From NCBI GenBank assembly GCA_016839055.1, contig JAEKNX010000014.1, positions 1 through 64,000 of the forward strand: a DNA stretch of 64,000 bases, read 5' to 3'. The notes beneath the pieces are model-generated. The model searched no databases. It saw nothing but the letters and a program-made list of their open reading frames with translations, and was not told the DNA's origin. Each line of letters starts with the position of its first letter. The first letter of the stretch is position 1. This DNA comes from Spirochaetales bacterium (GTDB taxonomy: Bacteria > Spirochaetota > Spirochaetia > UBA9216). Shown here one piece after another: positions 20,818 to 30,581 of this stretch. The position numbers and the translations under genes were made by a program.

Positions 20818-23800
20818 AGAACTGACTGCCCTGTCGGGTTATCAGCTCTTCGTCCCTTTCTGTAAGCGGTACCCGCTTACCCTTCGAGTCATAAATTGTC
20901 AGATCAAGAGCTAAACCACGAAGCTCCTGAACAAGAACGTTGAACGACTCAGGCACTCCGGCGCTTGATGCCGGCTCACCCTTAACTATGCTCTCGTATA
21001 TCTTGGCACGTCCTGCCATATCATCTGATTTGATTGTCAAAAGCTCCTGAAGCGTATTGGCTGCGCCATAAGCTTCGAGCGCCCATACTTCCATTTCTCC
21101 GAGTCTCTGACCACCGAACTGAGCCTTACCGCCCAGGGGCTGCTGGGTTACCAGCGAGTAAGGTCCGGTTGATCTTGCATGCATCTTATCATCAACAAGG
21201 TGATGAAGCTTCAGCATGTAAACCATCCCGCAAAATACGTCATTCTCGAACAAAATACCGGTTCGACCGTCGCGAAGAGGTGTTTTCGAACTCGTCGGCA
21301 GTCCCGCATCCACAAGCTTCTGCTCTATCTGCTCATTCGACGCAGACTGGAAAACAGGGGTTGAATACCACTCTCCAAGTTTAGAACCGGCCCAGCCGAG
21401 CTCGGTTTCAAGAATCTGACCAAGGTTCATTCGTGACGGAACACCGAGAGGATTCAAACAGATATCAAGCGGAGTACCGTCCGGCATATAAGGCATGTCC
21501 TCTTCAGGAAGAACACGGGCTACGACACCCTTGTTTCCATGGCGGCCAGCCATCTTGTCACCCTCACGCAGTTTACGCTTTGTGGCGATAAGTACCTTCA
21601 CAACTTCATCGACACCGGGGGAAAGATCGTCTCCCTCGGAACGCTTCAAACGCTGTACATCTATTACCGTCCCCTCAACGCCGTGAGGCAGTCTAAGGGA
21701 TGTATCTCTGACTTCTTTTGCTTTTTCACCGAAAATTGAGTTAAGAAGTTTAAACTCCGGAGTCGTCTCGGTCTCTGATTTAGGAGTTACCTTTCCAACA
21801 AGGATGTAACTCGATCCAACCTTTGCTCCGACACGAATAATCCCCTCTTCATCAAGTTGATCGAGAGCCTTCTCATTAACATTCGGGATATCACGGGTCA
21901 ACTTCTCGGGACCGAGCTTTGTCTCCCTGACATCTATACTGAATTCTTTTATATGTATAGAGGTAAAAATATCCTCTTTTACTACCTTTTCAGATATAAG
22001 TATAGCATCCTCAAAGTTGTAACCGTTCCAGGGAACAAATCCAAGAAGCACGTTCCTACCTAGCGCCAGCTCACCCTGAAAGGTAGCCGGGCCGTCAGCA
22101 AGAACAGTTCCGACCTCAACCCTTTGACCGAGCTTAATAAGCGGCCTCTGATTGAAACATGTATCCTGATTCGTACGCTGATACTTAATCATAGTATATT
22201 CGTCTACTTCATGGGCAGCACCGTCATCCGGCTTAACAATAACCTTCTGCGATGTTACGTAAACAACCTCACCCGCCCTCTTAGCCTTGGCAAGAACGCC
22301 TGAATCATAGGCAGTCTTGGCTTCCATTCCCGTGCCGACAATCGGCGGCTCCGGAAAGACAAGAGGTACAGCCTGTCGTTGCATATTCGAGCCCATCAAC
22401 GCCCGGTTTGCATCATCATGCTCAAGAAACGGAATTAGTGATGTGGCAACAGAGATTACCTGTTTCGGCGAAACATCCATATACTGAATGTCTTCAGCCG
22501 GCTTTGCTACATAGTCACCGGCCTTTCGGACCGACACGACCTCATCCTTGAAATTACCTTTACTGTCAATCCTGGCATTACCCTGAGCAATATAGTATTT
22601 TTCCTCATCCATGGCCGAAAGGTATTCAACCTCTGCGGTAGCCTTACCCTTTATAACCTTCCTATATGGCGTCTCAAGAAAACCGTAATCATTTACTCTG
22701 GTATAATTTGCCAGAGAGACAATCAGACCGATATTCGGGCCTTCAGGAGTCTCAATAGGACACATTCTTCCGTAATGAGTATAATGTACGTCACGCACCT
22801 CAAATCCGGCGCGATCTCTCGAAAGACCTCCAGGTCCCAGCGCATTAAGGCGCCTCTTATGAGTAAGTTCGGAAAGCGGATTTACCTGGTCCATGAACTG
22901 AGACAGCTGTGATGAGCCGAAAAACTCCTTCACCGCCGCTACAATCGGCTTTATAGAGATAAGATCCTGAGGTTTGACCGTATCGGTCTCTTTCAGCGAC
23001 ATTCTCTCTTTGGCAATTCTTTCCATTCTGGTAAAGGCTGTCTTAAGCTGATTTGCAAGAAGCTCACCTACCGATCTGATACGTCTGTTGCCAAGATGGT
23101 CAATATCATCGACATTGGATTCACCGATATACACCTTAACGAGAAAAGCCATTGTATTTACTATGTCTTCCCTCGTCAGGACTGATTCCAAAAGAGGAGT
23201 TTCATAATCAAACTTTTTATTAAGCTTGTAACGTCCTACACGGCCGAGATCGTACCTTCTGGTTGAGAAAAACATTGTTTCAAGATCTTTCTGAGCGCTT
23301 TCTATTGTGATAGGCTCACCAGGCATAAGCACAGAATAAACCGAAACTATCGCATCTTCCCTGGTGGGTTCATCTACACCGGGGTCATCTCTCGTAAACT
23401 TGGAATCTTCCCGCTCAAAACAGTTAAGAATAATCTGTGAATGAAGCGAATTCGGGTCACTGTCATCAATAACCTCTACCTCTATAACGCCCGAGTGCAG
23501 AAGCTCATCGATATCATGCGGATGCAGTTTTTCACCAGCGCGATAAATCTTCTTAGTCTCACCATCAACCTCAATAAAAACAGCCCTGGAAAGAACTTTT
23601 CCAACAAGCTGTTCCTTCTCGGCCTTATCGGCGGAAAAAGCCATTTTAATTGACTTATAGAAAAGATCAATTATCTCCTCTCGACTCGAATATCCGAGAG
23701 CCCGAAGGAATAAAGATCCGAGGATCCTCTTTTTCCGGTCTATCTTAGCGTAGATTAATTCTTTTTTCTGATCTATTTCAAACTCGAGCCAAGATCCCCT

Positions 23801-24313
23801 GTAAGGAATGATTCTCGATGAATATATACCCTTCTCATGAGAGAAAATTACACCGGGCGAACGGTGTATCTGACTCACGACAACGCGCTCGGCACCATTA
23901 ATAATAAAGGTGCCCCGCTCTGTCATCAGGGGTATATCTCCGATATAAATATCCTTCTGACGAATTTCACCTGTTTCCGTAAAAAGCAGATTTATTCTCG
24001 CCTTTATTGGAACCGCAAAGCTTATTCCCTTCTGCTTGCATTCCGCTTCAGAGAACTTCATGTTCCCTGCATCGAGAAAATATCTGTCGTATTCCAGAAT
24101 CATGTCACCATTTGGACTTTCAATCGGAAAAACCGTCTGAAAAACTTCTTCGAGACCCGTTTTCGTAGGCAGTTTTCCGCTTGCGACCAGTTCTTTCTGA
24201 AGAAACTTTTCATACGATGATAGTTGAATATCAACAAGATTCGGAAGATCCAGAACCTCGTAATATTCCATTCCTATATATGTTCTCTCTATGGTTTTGC
24301 CACTACTTAGCAT
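20816..24313 (-). CDS. rpoB: DNA-directed RNA polymerase subunit beta
   Basis: Beta subunit, 1165 residues, the compact form without the large lineage-specific insertions of E. coli (1342 residues). The rifampicin region [39 protein letters not shown] shows the wild-type residues Q, D, H, R and S that bind the drug. C-terminal [19 protein letters not shown] is conserved. I place the start at the ATG at 24313, five bases from a G-rich site. GTG codons lie immediately upstream. Confidence 0.98.
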   Translation of the reverse strand: MLSSGKTIERTYIGMEYYEVLDLPNLVDIQLSSYEKFLQKELVASGKLPTKTGLEEVFQTVFPIESPNGDMILEYDRYFLDAGNMKFSEAECKQKGISFAVPIKARINLLFTETGEIRQKDIYIGDIPLMTERGTFIINGAERVVVSQIHRSPGVIFSHEKGIYSSRIIPYRGSWLEFEIDQKKELIYAKIDRKKRILGSLFLRALGYSSREEIIDLFYKSIKMAFSADKAEKEQLVGKVLSRAVFIEVDGETKKIYRAGEKLHPHDIDELLHSGVIEVEVIDDSDPNSLHSQIILNCFEREDSKFTRDDPGVDEPTREDAIVSVYSVLMPGEPITIESAQKDLETMFFSTRRYDLGRVGRYKLNKKFDYETPLLESVLTREDIVNTMAFLVKVYIGESNVDDIDHLGNRRIRSVGELLANQLKTAFTRMERIAKERMSLKETDTVKPQDLISIKPIVAAVKEFFGSSQLSQFMDQVNPLSELTHKRRLNALGPGGLSRDRAGFEVRDVHYTHYGRMCPIETPEGPNIGLIVSLANYTRVNDYGFLETPYRKVIKGKATAEVEYLSAMDEEKYYIAQGNARIDSKGNFKDEVVSVRKAGDYVAKPAEDIQYMDVSPKQVISVATSLIPFLEHDDANRALMGSNMQRQAVPLVFPEPPIVGTGMEAKTAYDSGVLAKAKRAGEVVYVTSQKVIVKPDDGAAHEVDEYTMIKYQRTNQDTCFNQRPLIKLGQRVEVGTVLADGPATFQGELALGRNVLLGFVPWNGYNFEDAILISEKVVKEDIFTSIHIKEFSIDVRETKLGPEKLTRDIPNVNEKALDQLDEEGIIRVGAKVGSSYILVGKVTPKSETETTPEFKLLNSIFGEKAKEVRDTSLRLPHGVEGTVIDVQRLKRSEGDDLSPGVDEVVKVLIATKRKLREGDKMAGRHGNKGVVARVLPEEDMPYMPDGTPLDICLNPLGVPSRMNLGQILETELGWAGSKLGEWYSTPVFQSASNEQIEQKLVDAGLPTSSKTPLRDGRTGILFENDVFCGMVYMLKLHHLVDDKMHARSTGPYSLVTQQPLGGKAQFGGQRLGEMEVWALEAYGAANTLQELLTIKSDDMAGRAKIYESIVKGEPASSAGVPESFNVLVQELRGLALDLTIYDSKGKRVPLTERDEELITRQGSQF

Positions 24314-24631
24314 CACCACCCCCCTGATTTAAGAAGCTGTTAAGCCAATTTTACAATTGGTCATATTAAAATTGGCATTGGAGTTTTTTATAATCTGAAA
24401 CTAAATATTTACAATATTTAATCTGCACCAAAACCCCACCTACATCCAAGGCCACTCTTGAGAAAATTGAAATCACCGATTCCATTTTTCAACAAAAGCT
24501 TCCGTTATAAAATTTATCTAAAATGTTTCGGAATCATTTCAACCCGAAACAGCTTTATATGCAGCAAACCCACCGGAAGAATACCTTCCGGTGGTTTTTT
24601 GAGTATTTTTTGAATTTTAACCGGCAAACAA
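24314..24631 (-). other. 318-base rplL-rpoB intergenic region
   Basis: No gene is visible. It contains a strong attenuator-like hairpin (24570-24594), a small hairpin CCAATT/AATTGG (24345-24360) close to rpoB, and a weak promoter-like pair on the minus strand (TTGTAA, 16 bases, TATAAA) between them. This matches the known role of the interval in other bacteria, where partial termination lowers rpoBC expression relative to rplJL. Confidence 0.5.
24570..24594 (-). terminator. Attenuator hairpin after rplL
   Basis: CCACCGGAAG (24570-24579) pairs perfectly with CTTCCGGTGG (24585-24594) around a 5-base loop. On the minus strand only three U follow, so termination is probably partial. On the plus strand six T follow. 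It stands 38 bases after the rplL stop, the position of the rplL-rpoB attenuator known from E. coli. Confidence 0.7.
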
Positions 24632-25009
24632 CTATTTAACTTCAACAGTTGCGCCAGCCGCCTCGAGTTTTTCTTTAATCGCAGTAGCTTCATCTTTAGA
24701 AACTCCTTCTTTAAGAACTTTCTCTCCAGCTTCAACGATTTCTTTTGCTTCTTTAAGGCCGAGTCCGGTAATAACGCGAACTTCCTTGATTACAGGGATC
24801 TTCTGACCATCTGCAAAACCCTTAAGAACTACATCAAACTCAGTCTGCTCTTCGACAGCTTCAGCAACAGCACCAGGTGCGGCTGCGGCAGCAGCTACGG
24901 GTGCAGCGGCAGTAACTCCGAATTTCTTTTCCATGTCAGAAATAAGCTCAGAAAGCTCAAGAACTGTCATGCCGGCAATTGCCTCTAAAATTTCATCTTT
25001 TGTAGCCAT
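24632..25009 (-). CDS. rplL: 50S ribosomal protein L7/L12
   Basis: Stalk protein that recruits translation factors, present in several copies per ribosome. N-terminal dimerisation helices (1-32), an Ala/Gly-rich hinge (about 36-52) and the factor-binding C-terminal domain ([12 protein letters not shown]-like start, [17 protein letters not shown]). 125 residues. ATG behind GGAG. A 183-base structured leader separates it from rplJ, so its synthesis may be tuned separately. Confidence 0.97.
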   Translation of the reverse strand: MATKDEILEAIAGMTVLELSELISDMEKKFGVTAAAPVAAAAAAPGAVAEAVEEQTEFDVVLKGFADGQKIPVIKEVRVITGLGLKEAKEIVEAGEKVLKEGVSKDEATAIKEKLEAAGATVEVK

Positions 25010-25039
25010 ATTATCTTCTCCTTATATTTATTTTTTGTT

Positions 25040-25081
25040 AAACAGTAATAGCATGTGCTACCATGAAGACTAATACTGTTT
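25040..25081 (-). other. Structured leader between rplJ and rplL
   Basis: AAACAGTA (25040-25047) pairs with TACTGTTT (25074-25081), and a nested hairpin TAGCA/TGCTA (25049-25053 with 25056-25060) sits inside. It ends about 30 bases before the rplL start, well placed to influence rplL translation or mRNA processing. Confidence 0.5.
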
Positions 25082-25192
25082 ATATTTAGATATTAAAAAC
25101 CTGAGTTTTCAATATTACTAACTGTTCAATGAATGAAGCATCCAGCCCTGCCGGATACTTCAAATAATATCTAAAATTACTGATTTTAAATA

Positions 25193-25729
25193 TTATTCAG
25201 CTGCCTTCTGATCTGCTACAGCCTGGAGTGTTCTAACGAACTTCTCAGGCACAGCGTTCAGTATGTATACAAAGTTCTGAATAGGTGCGTTCATTGTAGC
25301 CATAAGCTTGGAAATAAGCTCCGGCTTTGAAGGAAGCATTGAATACGCCTCCATCTCACTGCTGTCAAAAACATCAGAGCCTATTATTCCGCCCTTGATA
25401 TCGACTGGTGCCACTTTAGCAAAACTGAATAGTGTTTTTGCAGCAGCACCGGCTTCCTCTCCGGAAATAACAACGGCTGTAGGGCCTATGAGCATATCGC
25501 CTACTTCAGGCTTATCGAGTTCTCGAAGCGCAATCTTTGCAAACCTGTTCTTTACAACCTTGTAAGTAGAACCGGATTCGCGAAGCTGAGTTCGAAGCTC
25601 GGTTATCTGCTCTACGGTCAGGCCACGATAATCTGTAAAGATAAAATTCTCAACGCCTTTAAACTCTTCTTTGAGAGCATTAATCGCCTCGACCTTCTCC
25701 GGCTGTATTTTAACTGTATATTCGGACAT
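25193..25729 (-). CDS. rplJ: 50S ribosomal protein L10
   Basis: Base of the L7/L12 stalk and, in E. coli, the autogenous repressor of rplJL. The core NFIFTDYRGLTVEQITELRTQLRESG and YKVVKNRFAKIAL is typical. 178 residues. The C-terminal helix that binds L12 dimers is present. It follows rplA by 17 bases with a GGAGATAGG site, leaving no room here for the long autoregulatory leader known from E. coli. Confidence 0.97.
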   Translation of the reverse strand: MSEYTVKIQPEKVEAINALKEEFKGVENFIFTDYRGLTVEQITELRTQLRESGSTYKVVKNRFAKIALRELDKPEVGDMLIGPTAVVISGEEAGAAAKTLFSFAKVAPVDIKGGIIGSDVFDSSEMEAYSMLPSKPELISKLMATMNAPIQNFVYILNAVPEKFVRTLQAVADQKAAE

Positions 25730-25746
25730 TTCCTATCTCCTTCAGC

Positions 25747-26427
25747 CTAAAGCTGGTCTTTAATGTCCACTCGGACACCCGGACCCATGGTAGATGATAA
25801 TGAAACCGACTTAACGAAGTCACCCTTGACTTCTGAAGGCTTCTTCTTCGTTATTTCAGAAACTACATGCACAACATTCTCTCGAACCTTGTCAGGATCC
25901 ATTGACACCTTGCCGATTGCAAGGTGAACAACACCTGTTTTATCGGAACGATACTCAACACGACCCTTCTTGAGCTCAGCAAGAGCACCTTTAATGTCGA
26001 AAGTTACTGTCTGTGTTTTAGGATTTGGCATCAGGCCTCTTCTACCGAGTATAGGTCCGAGACGGCCGACATCTTTCATCATGTCCGGCGTGGCAACGGC
26101 TACATCAAAATCAAGCCATCCACCCTTGATTTTCTCAATCAGGTCATCGTCTCCAACATAAGCAGCGCCGGCTTCTTTAGCTTCTTCAACCTTAGCGCCC
26201 TTGGCAAAAACAAGAACCTTCTTTTCTCCGCTGAATTGTTCAGGAAGAACGGTAGTATCTCTAACCGTCTGGCTCTTCTTCAGATTCAGCTTAACTGATA
26301 GTTCTACTGTTTCATCAAATTTAGCAAAAGCCATCTCTTTTACAAGTTTAATAGCATCAAGATAGGCGTAAACCTTTGTCTTATCGACTTTCTCTACAGC
26401 TTGTTTGTAATTTTTACCGCGTTTCAT
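25747..26427 (-). CDS. rplA: 50S ribosomal protein L1
   Basis: L1-stalk protein that guides E-site tRNA release and represses the L11 operon in many bacteria. Start at 26427 ([15 protein letters not shown]). The longer in-frame start at 26475 lies inside rplK. The 226-residue product shows [17 protein letters not shown] and the C-terminal [11 protein letters not shown]. Two hairpins before rplK are candidate L1 targets. Confidence 0.97.
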   Translation of the reverse strand: MKRGKNYKQAVEKVDKTKVYAYLDAIKLVKEMAFAKFDETVELSVKLNLKKSQTVRDTTVLPEQFSGEKKVLVFAKGAKVEEAKEAGAAYVGDDDLIEKIKGGWLDFDVAVATPDMMKDVGRLGPILGRRGLMPNPKTQTVTFDIKGALAELKKGRVEYRSDKTGVVHLAIGKVSMDPDKVRENVVHVVSEITKKKPSEVKGDFVKSVSLSSTMGPGVRVDIKDQL

Positions 26428-26428
26428 C

Positions 26429-26860
26429 CTAGCCCTCCACTTCGACGCCCATACTTCGGGCAGTTCCGGCAACAATTTTTATTGCGGCATCAATGTCATT
26501 CGCATTCAGATCAGGCATCTTGAGCTCAGCAATTTCCCTAAGCTGTGAACGCTTAATCTTCCCGACTTTCACCTTGTGAGGTTCGGCTGAACCACTTGCA
26601 AGATTAATTGCCTTCTTGATTAGAACCGCAGCCGGCGGGGTCTTTGTGATAAATGTAAATGATTTATCAGTATACACCGAAATAACAACCGGAATAGTAA
26701 GCCCCGGCTCGTAGTTTTTGGTTCTCTCATTGAACTGCTGACAAAATGTAGGCGCGGATACACCATGCGGTCCCAGTGCGGGTCCTACAGGCGGAGCCGG
26801 AGTAGCCTTTCCAGCAGGTACCTGGAGCTTAATTAAGCTCTTAACCTTCTTCTTAGCCAT
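26429..26860 (-). CDS. rplK: 50S ribosomal protein L11
   Basis: GTPase-centre protein, target region of thiostrepton and required for the stringent response through Rel[25 protein letters not shown] is the diagnostic N-terminal segment. C-terminal rRNA-binding domain ends [11 protein letters not shown]. 143 residues, ATG behind GGAG. Confidence 0.97.
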   Translation of the reverse strand: MAKKKVKSLIKLQVPAGKATPAPPVGPALGPHGVSAPTFCQQFNERTKNYEPGLTIPVVISVYTDKSFTFITKTPPAAVLIKKAINLASGSAEPHKVKVGKIKRSQLREIAELKMPDLNANDIDAAIKIVAGTARSMGVEVEG

Positions 26861-26891
26861 TTAAATCTCCTTCGTGGTATTAACGCGCAAT

Positions 26892-26948
26892 TTGCCGTCT
26901 GCGGCAATCACACTCCCATCTTCGTAATTCAAAAACGCAGTTTTTGAA
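26892..26948 (-). promoter_or_regulatory. Two hairpins in the nusG-rplK interval
   Basis: TTCAAAAA/TTTTTGAA (26928-26935 with 26941-26948) and TTGCCG/CGGCAA (26892-26897 with 26902-26907) form two consecutive hairpins directly after the nusG stop and before rplK. They may attenuate transcription or form the L1-binding leader of the L11 operon. I cannot align them with the known L1 site by eye. Confidence 0.5.
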
Positions 26949-26952
26949 CCCT

Positions 26953-27507
26953 TTATAATTTCTCAACCTGCAAAAAATCAAGCTCAACAGGCGTAGCACG
27001 GCCAAAAATGCCGACCATAACCTTGAGTTTTCCTTTCTCCAGATTTATTTCTTCAATTGCACCGGTAAAAGTATCAAAAGGACCGTCGATGATTCTAATT
27101 GTTTCACCAGTAGCAAAACTCTGCTTAGGCTTAAGAACCTTGTCAGATTTAATCTCTCCGGTTTTTTGCAGAATAGCCCTAGCCTCATCAGAACTTATCG
27201 GCTGAGGCTTAAACCCCTTCCGCGCTCCAACAAAGCCGGTAACACCCTGTATCATTCTGATTTGCGAACAGGCGGCTTCCCATCTAATCTCAGGAAGATC
27301 CATCTCTACCAGAATATAACCCGGCAGAAACTTCTTTGAAGATATTTTCTTTTTACCGTCTTTTACTTCAACAACATCTTCGGCAGGAACCTTGATATCA
27401 AGGATAACCTCGGCCAGCTCAGGCTCTACCATAAGAAGCTTTATATACCTTTCCACTTTATTCTCGTACCCGGAGTACGTATGAATAACATACCAGCCTT
27501 TAGCCAT
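26953..27507 (-). CDS. nusG: Transcription elongation factor NusG
   Basis: Spt5-family factor that binds the clamp of RNA polymerase, supports processivity and, with Rho or S10, links transcription to termination or translation. N-terminal NGN domain (WYVIHTYSGYENKVE, FLPGYILVEM, GVTGFVG) and C-terminal KOW domain (RIIDGPFDTFTG ... VELDFLQVEKL). Start at 27507, behind AGGAAAGGTG. 184 residues, the normal length. Confidence 0.97.
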   Translation of the reverse strand: MAKGWYVIHTYSGYENKVERYIKLLMVEPELAEVILDIKVPAEDVVEVKDGKKKISSKKFLPGYILVEMDLPEIRWEAACSQIRMIQGVTGFVGARKGFKPQPISSDEARAILQKTGEIKSDKVLKPKQSFATGETIRIIDGPFDTFTGAIEEINLEKGKLKVMVGIFGRATPVELDFLQVEKL

Positions 27508-27572
27508 AATCACCTTTCCTTAAAAGATTAACGCTTTCGGGTAAAACCCGCATATGGGCTGCAAAATCGTTT

Positions 27573-27755
27573 TTAACTGAAAAGCTTATCTATTCCTGTA
27601 ACAAGTAGAAAATCAACCAGACCGAGTATAGCTGCAAAGATAAAGACCGAAACAACAACGACTTTCGTTGATGAAATAACCTCATCTTTGCTTGGCCAGG
27701 ATACCTTCTTAAGCTCAGAAATACTCTCCCTAAAAAACTGAATAATCTTTTTCAT
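27573..27755 (-). CDS. secE: Protein translocase subunit SecE
   Basis: Small single-pass clamp of SecY, 60 residues. Amphipathic helix with the family motif ELKKVSWPSKDEV followed by one transmembrane segment. ATG behind GGGAG. The secE-nusG-rplK order is conserved across bacteria. A short hairpin CGGG/CCCG lies between secE and nusG. Confidence 0.96.
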   Translation of the reverse strand: MKKIIQFFRESISELKKVSWPSKDEVISSTKVVVVSVFIFAAILGLVDFLLVTGIDKLFS

Positions 27756-27786
27756 TTTGAGCTCCCGTTTCTTATAAAAAAAAATA

Positions 27787-27860
27787 CAGGCCAGGTAGGA
27801 TTCGAACCTACAACATCCGGTTTTGGAGACCGGCGCTCTAGCCGTTGGAGCTACTGGCCT
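27787..27860 (-). tRNA. tRNA-Trp (CCA)
   Basis: A complete cloverleaf on the minus strand: acceptor AGGCCAG/CTGGCCT, anticodon stem CCGGT/ACCGG with loop CTCCAAA (anticodon CCA), T-arm GGTTCGAATCC, discriminator G as expected for tryptophan. No CCA is encoded. tRNA-Trp next to secE is a widespread arrangement. Confidence 0.96.
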
Positions 27861-27869
27861 GTATATAAT

Positions 27870-28046
27870 TTACTTTATTTTAGTTTCTTTATGCAGGGTG
27901 TGCTTATTGTCCCACTTACAGTACTTCATAAGCTCCATCTTTCCCTGCATGTTCCGCCTATTCTTCTGAGTTGTGTAATTACGGCGGTTACATTCGCTAC
28001 ACTTTAACGCTATTTTCTCAATAGCGCCCTTACCTTTTTTTGCCAT
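27870..28046 (-). CDS. rpmG: 50S ribosomal protein L33
   Basis: 58-residue protein read from the ATG at 28046 ([20 protein letters not shown] ...) to TAA at 27870. The first zinc pair CSEC (C16, C19) and [12 protein letters not shown] are typical. The second pair is incomplete: the usual YCPxC appears as YCKWD, leaving one Cys (C43). Zinc binding may therefore be altered or use the aspartate. It is flanked by the two tRNA genes. Confidence 0.93.
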   Translation of the reverse strand: MAKKGKGAIEKIALKCSECNRRNYTTQKNRRNMQGKMELMKYCKWDNKHTLHKETKIK

Positions 28047-28100
28047 TTTAAAACTTCTCCTAACACATCATCATTTGACAGGCCAATTCAATCAATGCAA

Positions 28101-28173
28101 AGCCTCCGACCGGATTTGAACCGGTGACCCCCTCCTTACCATGGAGGTGCTCTACCGACTGAGCTACAGAGGC
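28101..28173 (-). tRNA. tRNA-Thr (GGT)
   Basis: Cloverleaf on the minus strand: acceptor GCCTCTG/CGGAGGC, D-arm AGCTCAGTCGGTAGAGC, anticodon stem CCTCC/GGAGG with loop ATGGTAA (anticodon GGT), T-arm GGTTCAAATCC. No encoded CCA. It is the first gene of the minus-strand block. Confidence 0.96.
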
Positions 28174-28189
28174 ATGACACAGTTGCCTG

Positions 28190-28218
28190 AAGGTAACAAA
28201 GATATTTTTTTTTGTCAA
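28190..28218 (-). promoter_or_regulatory. Promoter for tRNA-Thr-rpmG-tRNA-Trp-secE
   Basis: On the minus strand a perfect TTGACA (28218-28213) is followed after 17 bases by TACCTT (28195-28190), a weak -10. The pair lies 17 bases upstream of tRNA-Thr. Confidence 0.5.
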
Positions 28219-28287
28219 TAGGATTTAGCTTGTTTCTCTCTACCCTGTTGCAGAAAATATTAGTATAATCAAAAGAAAGGAGCAAGC

Positions 28288-29088
28288 ATGAAATCACCGC
28301 TTGAGTTCACATTAGAAAAAAAACTTCTTAAACAACTAACCGGCAGAAGCAGCCAGGCAGTGCTGTACATGATCGAGGATCCGGAAATAAAATATCTTCA
28401 GGATTATGCTAATACTGTTTCAATAAAAAGACTCAACTACAACGATCATGGACCGGTACACATGAAAAAAGTCGCAATTAACGCCTTGAAAATGGCAGAA
28501 ATACTTAAAAACCGGGGGATTAAATTCAACCTTGAAGCCGAAGAATGCGGCACATACGAAGACAGCCTGATCTCTATACTGACAGCTGCCCTACTTCACG
28601 ATATAGGGATGTCTGTAGGCCGGACTGACCACGAAAAATCATCGATAACTCTGGGCGTTCCGATAATAGACCGCGTAATGCTACATGTTTACGGCGACGA
28701 TCTAGAGCGCAGAATTATTGGGCGCTCCCTTGCCGTGGAATGCATTAGCGGACATATGGGAAACAGCAAGATCCACTCACTGGAAGCTGGTCTGCTGCTT
28801 ATTGCCGACGGCCTCGATATGGAAAAAGGTCGGGCACGAATTCCTCTGATGATGGAAACAGAGTCAAAGGTAGGGGACATACATAAATATTCGGCATCGG
28901 CTATTCAGAAGGTAATCATAGCCGAAGGAGAGGACAACCCCCTCAACATCCAGGTAACAATGTCCGAATCTGTCGGATTCTACCAGATCGAAGAGGTCCT
29001 TTTCAGTAAAATAAACTCAAGTCCGCTGAAGCCCTACATAGAACTGTATGCCGGAGTAATAGGCGAAAAACCGAAGCGGTATTTATAA
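28288..29088 (+). CDS. HD-domain phosphohydrolase
   Basis: 266-residue soluble protein with a metal-dependent HD fold: early histidines in NDHGPVH (54 and 58), the HD pair at 104-105 (LLHDIGMS) and a later Asp in IADGLDMEKGRAR (about 173-176) complete a metal site. Such proteins hydrolyse phosphate esters or cyclic/di-nucleotides. The substrate cannot be told here, and no HD-GYP motif is present. ATG behind AAGGAG. Transcribed away from tRNA-Thr and ends four bases from the convergent PRPP synthetase gene. Confidence 0.85.
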   Translation: MKSPLEFTLEKKLLKQLTGRSSQAVLYMIEDPEIKYLQDYANTVSIKRLNYNDHGPVHMKKVAINALKMAEILKNRGIKFNLEAEECGTYEDSLISILTAALLHDIGMSVGRTDHEKSSITLGVPIIDRVMLHVYGDDLERRIIGRSLAVECISGHMGNSKIHSLEAGLLLIADGLDMEKGRARIPLMMETESKVGDIHKYSASAIQKVIIAEGEDNPLNIQVTMSESVGFYQIEEVLFSKINSSPLKPYIELYAGVIGEKPKRYL

Positions 29089-29092
29089 AATC

Positions 29093-30325
29093 TTACGGGC
29101 TCAAATGCCTGCTGATTATTTTAGAATTGTCAAGAAGTGAACTGAGAGAATTGCCGTGATGTACTCTTGATATAGTTCGGGCAAAAAGCTCGCTGATACA
29201 GGCCGACACATACCACTCACGGCTCAGCAGCTCATCCGTATGAAAGACCGAATTCGTACCGATTATCCGATGAAAAAGGCCGTCATTGAAAGCTTTATCA
29301 AAACTTTCTTTCGCATTTCCAGTAAAAAGCGGCAGACTCACAGCACAGATAATCTTCTCGGCACCCTCACTCTTGAGCATCTCCATGGCCTTAATCAGAG
29401 TTCCGCCGGTTCCGAGCATATCATCGGCCATGAAGACATTCTTACCCTTAACATCTCCAAGGAGGCGCATATGCGTAATATTATTCTCATCGGCATTGGA
29501 GGTGACGCGTGAATAATCACGCTCCTTATACATCATAGCAAGCGGCTTCTTGAGCGTTCCAGCAAAAAATTTATTCCTGTCAACAGCCCCGGTATCGGGA
29601 GAAACAACGACAAGATCATCACTGTCAAGGTCAACTAGTTCACTAAGTTCTCTTATTATCTGATAGGAGGCATGAAGATTTTCAAGATGAAGAGAGCTAA
29701 AAGTATTCTCTATCGCCTTGGAATGAATATCCAGGGTAATAATCCTTGAAACTCCCATCCTTTCACAGGTACGTCCGAACCAGGCAGCTGTAAGAGCTTC
29801 ACGACCCTTCTTCTTGTGCTGACGACTATATGGATATACAGGGATAACGAGGGTAACACTATTGGCTCCGGCGCCTATTACGGCATCTATTGTAGTAAAA
29901 AGAACCATCAGATGATCGTTAACCGACATTGAACAAGGGATTCCGTTATCATTGATATCAAGCGGATAATGATTTGCAGTATCCTGAACAATATAAATAT
30001 CCATGTCGCGAACCGAAGTCTGAATCTCAGACTTGACTTCACCGTTTGCAAACCGGGTAAATTTGACCGGAATCTGATATGACGGAGCCTTATACTTTGT
30101 GACGTCCTTAGTCCTAGGCCCCTTCGTGGATGTAAGCTCGTTTATAAAATTAATATTTTTCATAACTTCATCCCTGGTATAATCATACCTGGAAACAAGC
30201 GAATCAGCCGTTTTTTTATAATACTTAAGATAAATAGATTTCAAGTTAGAAATGATGTCACCCGAGATACTCTCAGCACCGGGACAGGCAACAACTCCTA
30301 AAAGAGACGATCTTGTAAATACCAT
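29093..30325 (-). CDS. prs: Ribose-phosphate pyrophosphokinase (PRPP synthetase), long form
   Basis: Makes PRPP from ribose-5-phosphate and ATP for nucleotide, His and Trp synthesis. The PRPP loop DDMLGTGGTL, the flexible-loop region RFANGEV and LDIHSKAI are visible. At 410 residues it is about 95 longer than the common enzyme. The extra residues lie mostly between the first helix and RFANGE (about 35-90), plus a C-terminal extension. This may be a lineage form with changed regulation. A promoter TTGAAA-17-TAAAGT lies upstream. Confidence 0.9.
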   Translation of the reverse strand: MVFTRSSLLGVVACPGAESISGDIISNLKSIYLKYYKKTADSLVSRYDYTRDEVMKNINFINELTSTKGPRTKDVTKYKAPSYQIPVKFTRFANGEVKSEIQTSVRDMDIYIVQDTANHYPLDINDNGIPCSMSVNDHLMVLFTTIDAVIGAGANSVTLVIPVYPYSRQHKKKGREALTAAWFGRTCERMGVSRIITLDIHSKAIENTFSSLHLENLHASYQIIRELSELVDLDSDDLVVVSPDTGAVDRNKFFAGTLKKPLAMMYKERDYSRVTSNADENNITHMRLLGDVKGKNVFMADDMLGTGGTLIKAMEMLKSEGAEKIICAVSLPLFTGNAKESFDKAFNDGLFHRIIGTNSVFHTDELLSREWYVSACISELFARTISRVHHGNSLSSLLDNSKIISRHLSP

Positions 30326-30349
30326 AGAACCACCAGAATTTGATGACTG

Positions 30350-30378
30350 ACTTTAACATAAAGGTTAACCGGTTTCAA
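30350..30378 (-). promoter_or_regulatory. Possible promoter of prs
   Basis: On the minus strand TTGAAA (30378-30373) and TAAAGT (30355-30350) are 17 bases apart, placing the start about 15-20 bases upstream of the prs start codon, just ahead of a GGTGG site. Confidence 0.5.
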
Positions 30379-30501
30379 TATGCCGAATGAATTAAAACAA
30401 TAACTTTTTCAAAGCAGTTTTTTTCCACTAAATGAAGATAATACAAACACCTTATTGCTATAAATCGCGGGCGTTTTCGCCGCTCGTGGTTAATACGCCT
30501 A

Positions 30502-30536
30502 AAGAACCTTAAAAAGCTATGCTCTTTAAGGTTCTT
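30502..30536. other. Long palindrome upstream of the Na/Pi transporter gene
   Basis: A 12-bp perfect stem (30502-30513 with 30525-30536) continues after one mismatch into AGC/GCT with a three-base loop. It is followed by no T-run, so it is not a clear terminator. It lies 45 bases upstream of the transporter start and could be an operator, an mRNA stabiliser or a repeat. Confidence 0.5.
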
Positions 30537-30581
30537 CTACCTTTACTTATTATCAAATTACTGTTAGAAAACAATTAAGAT

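Noticed and set aside
30470-30481. GGCG-TTTT-CGCC as a terminator
   Set aside because: Four-bp stem without a U-run on either strand.
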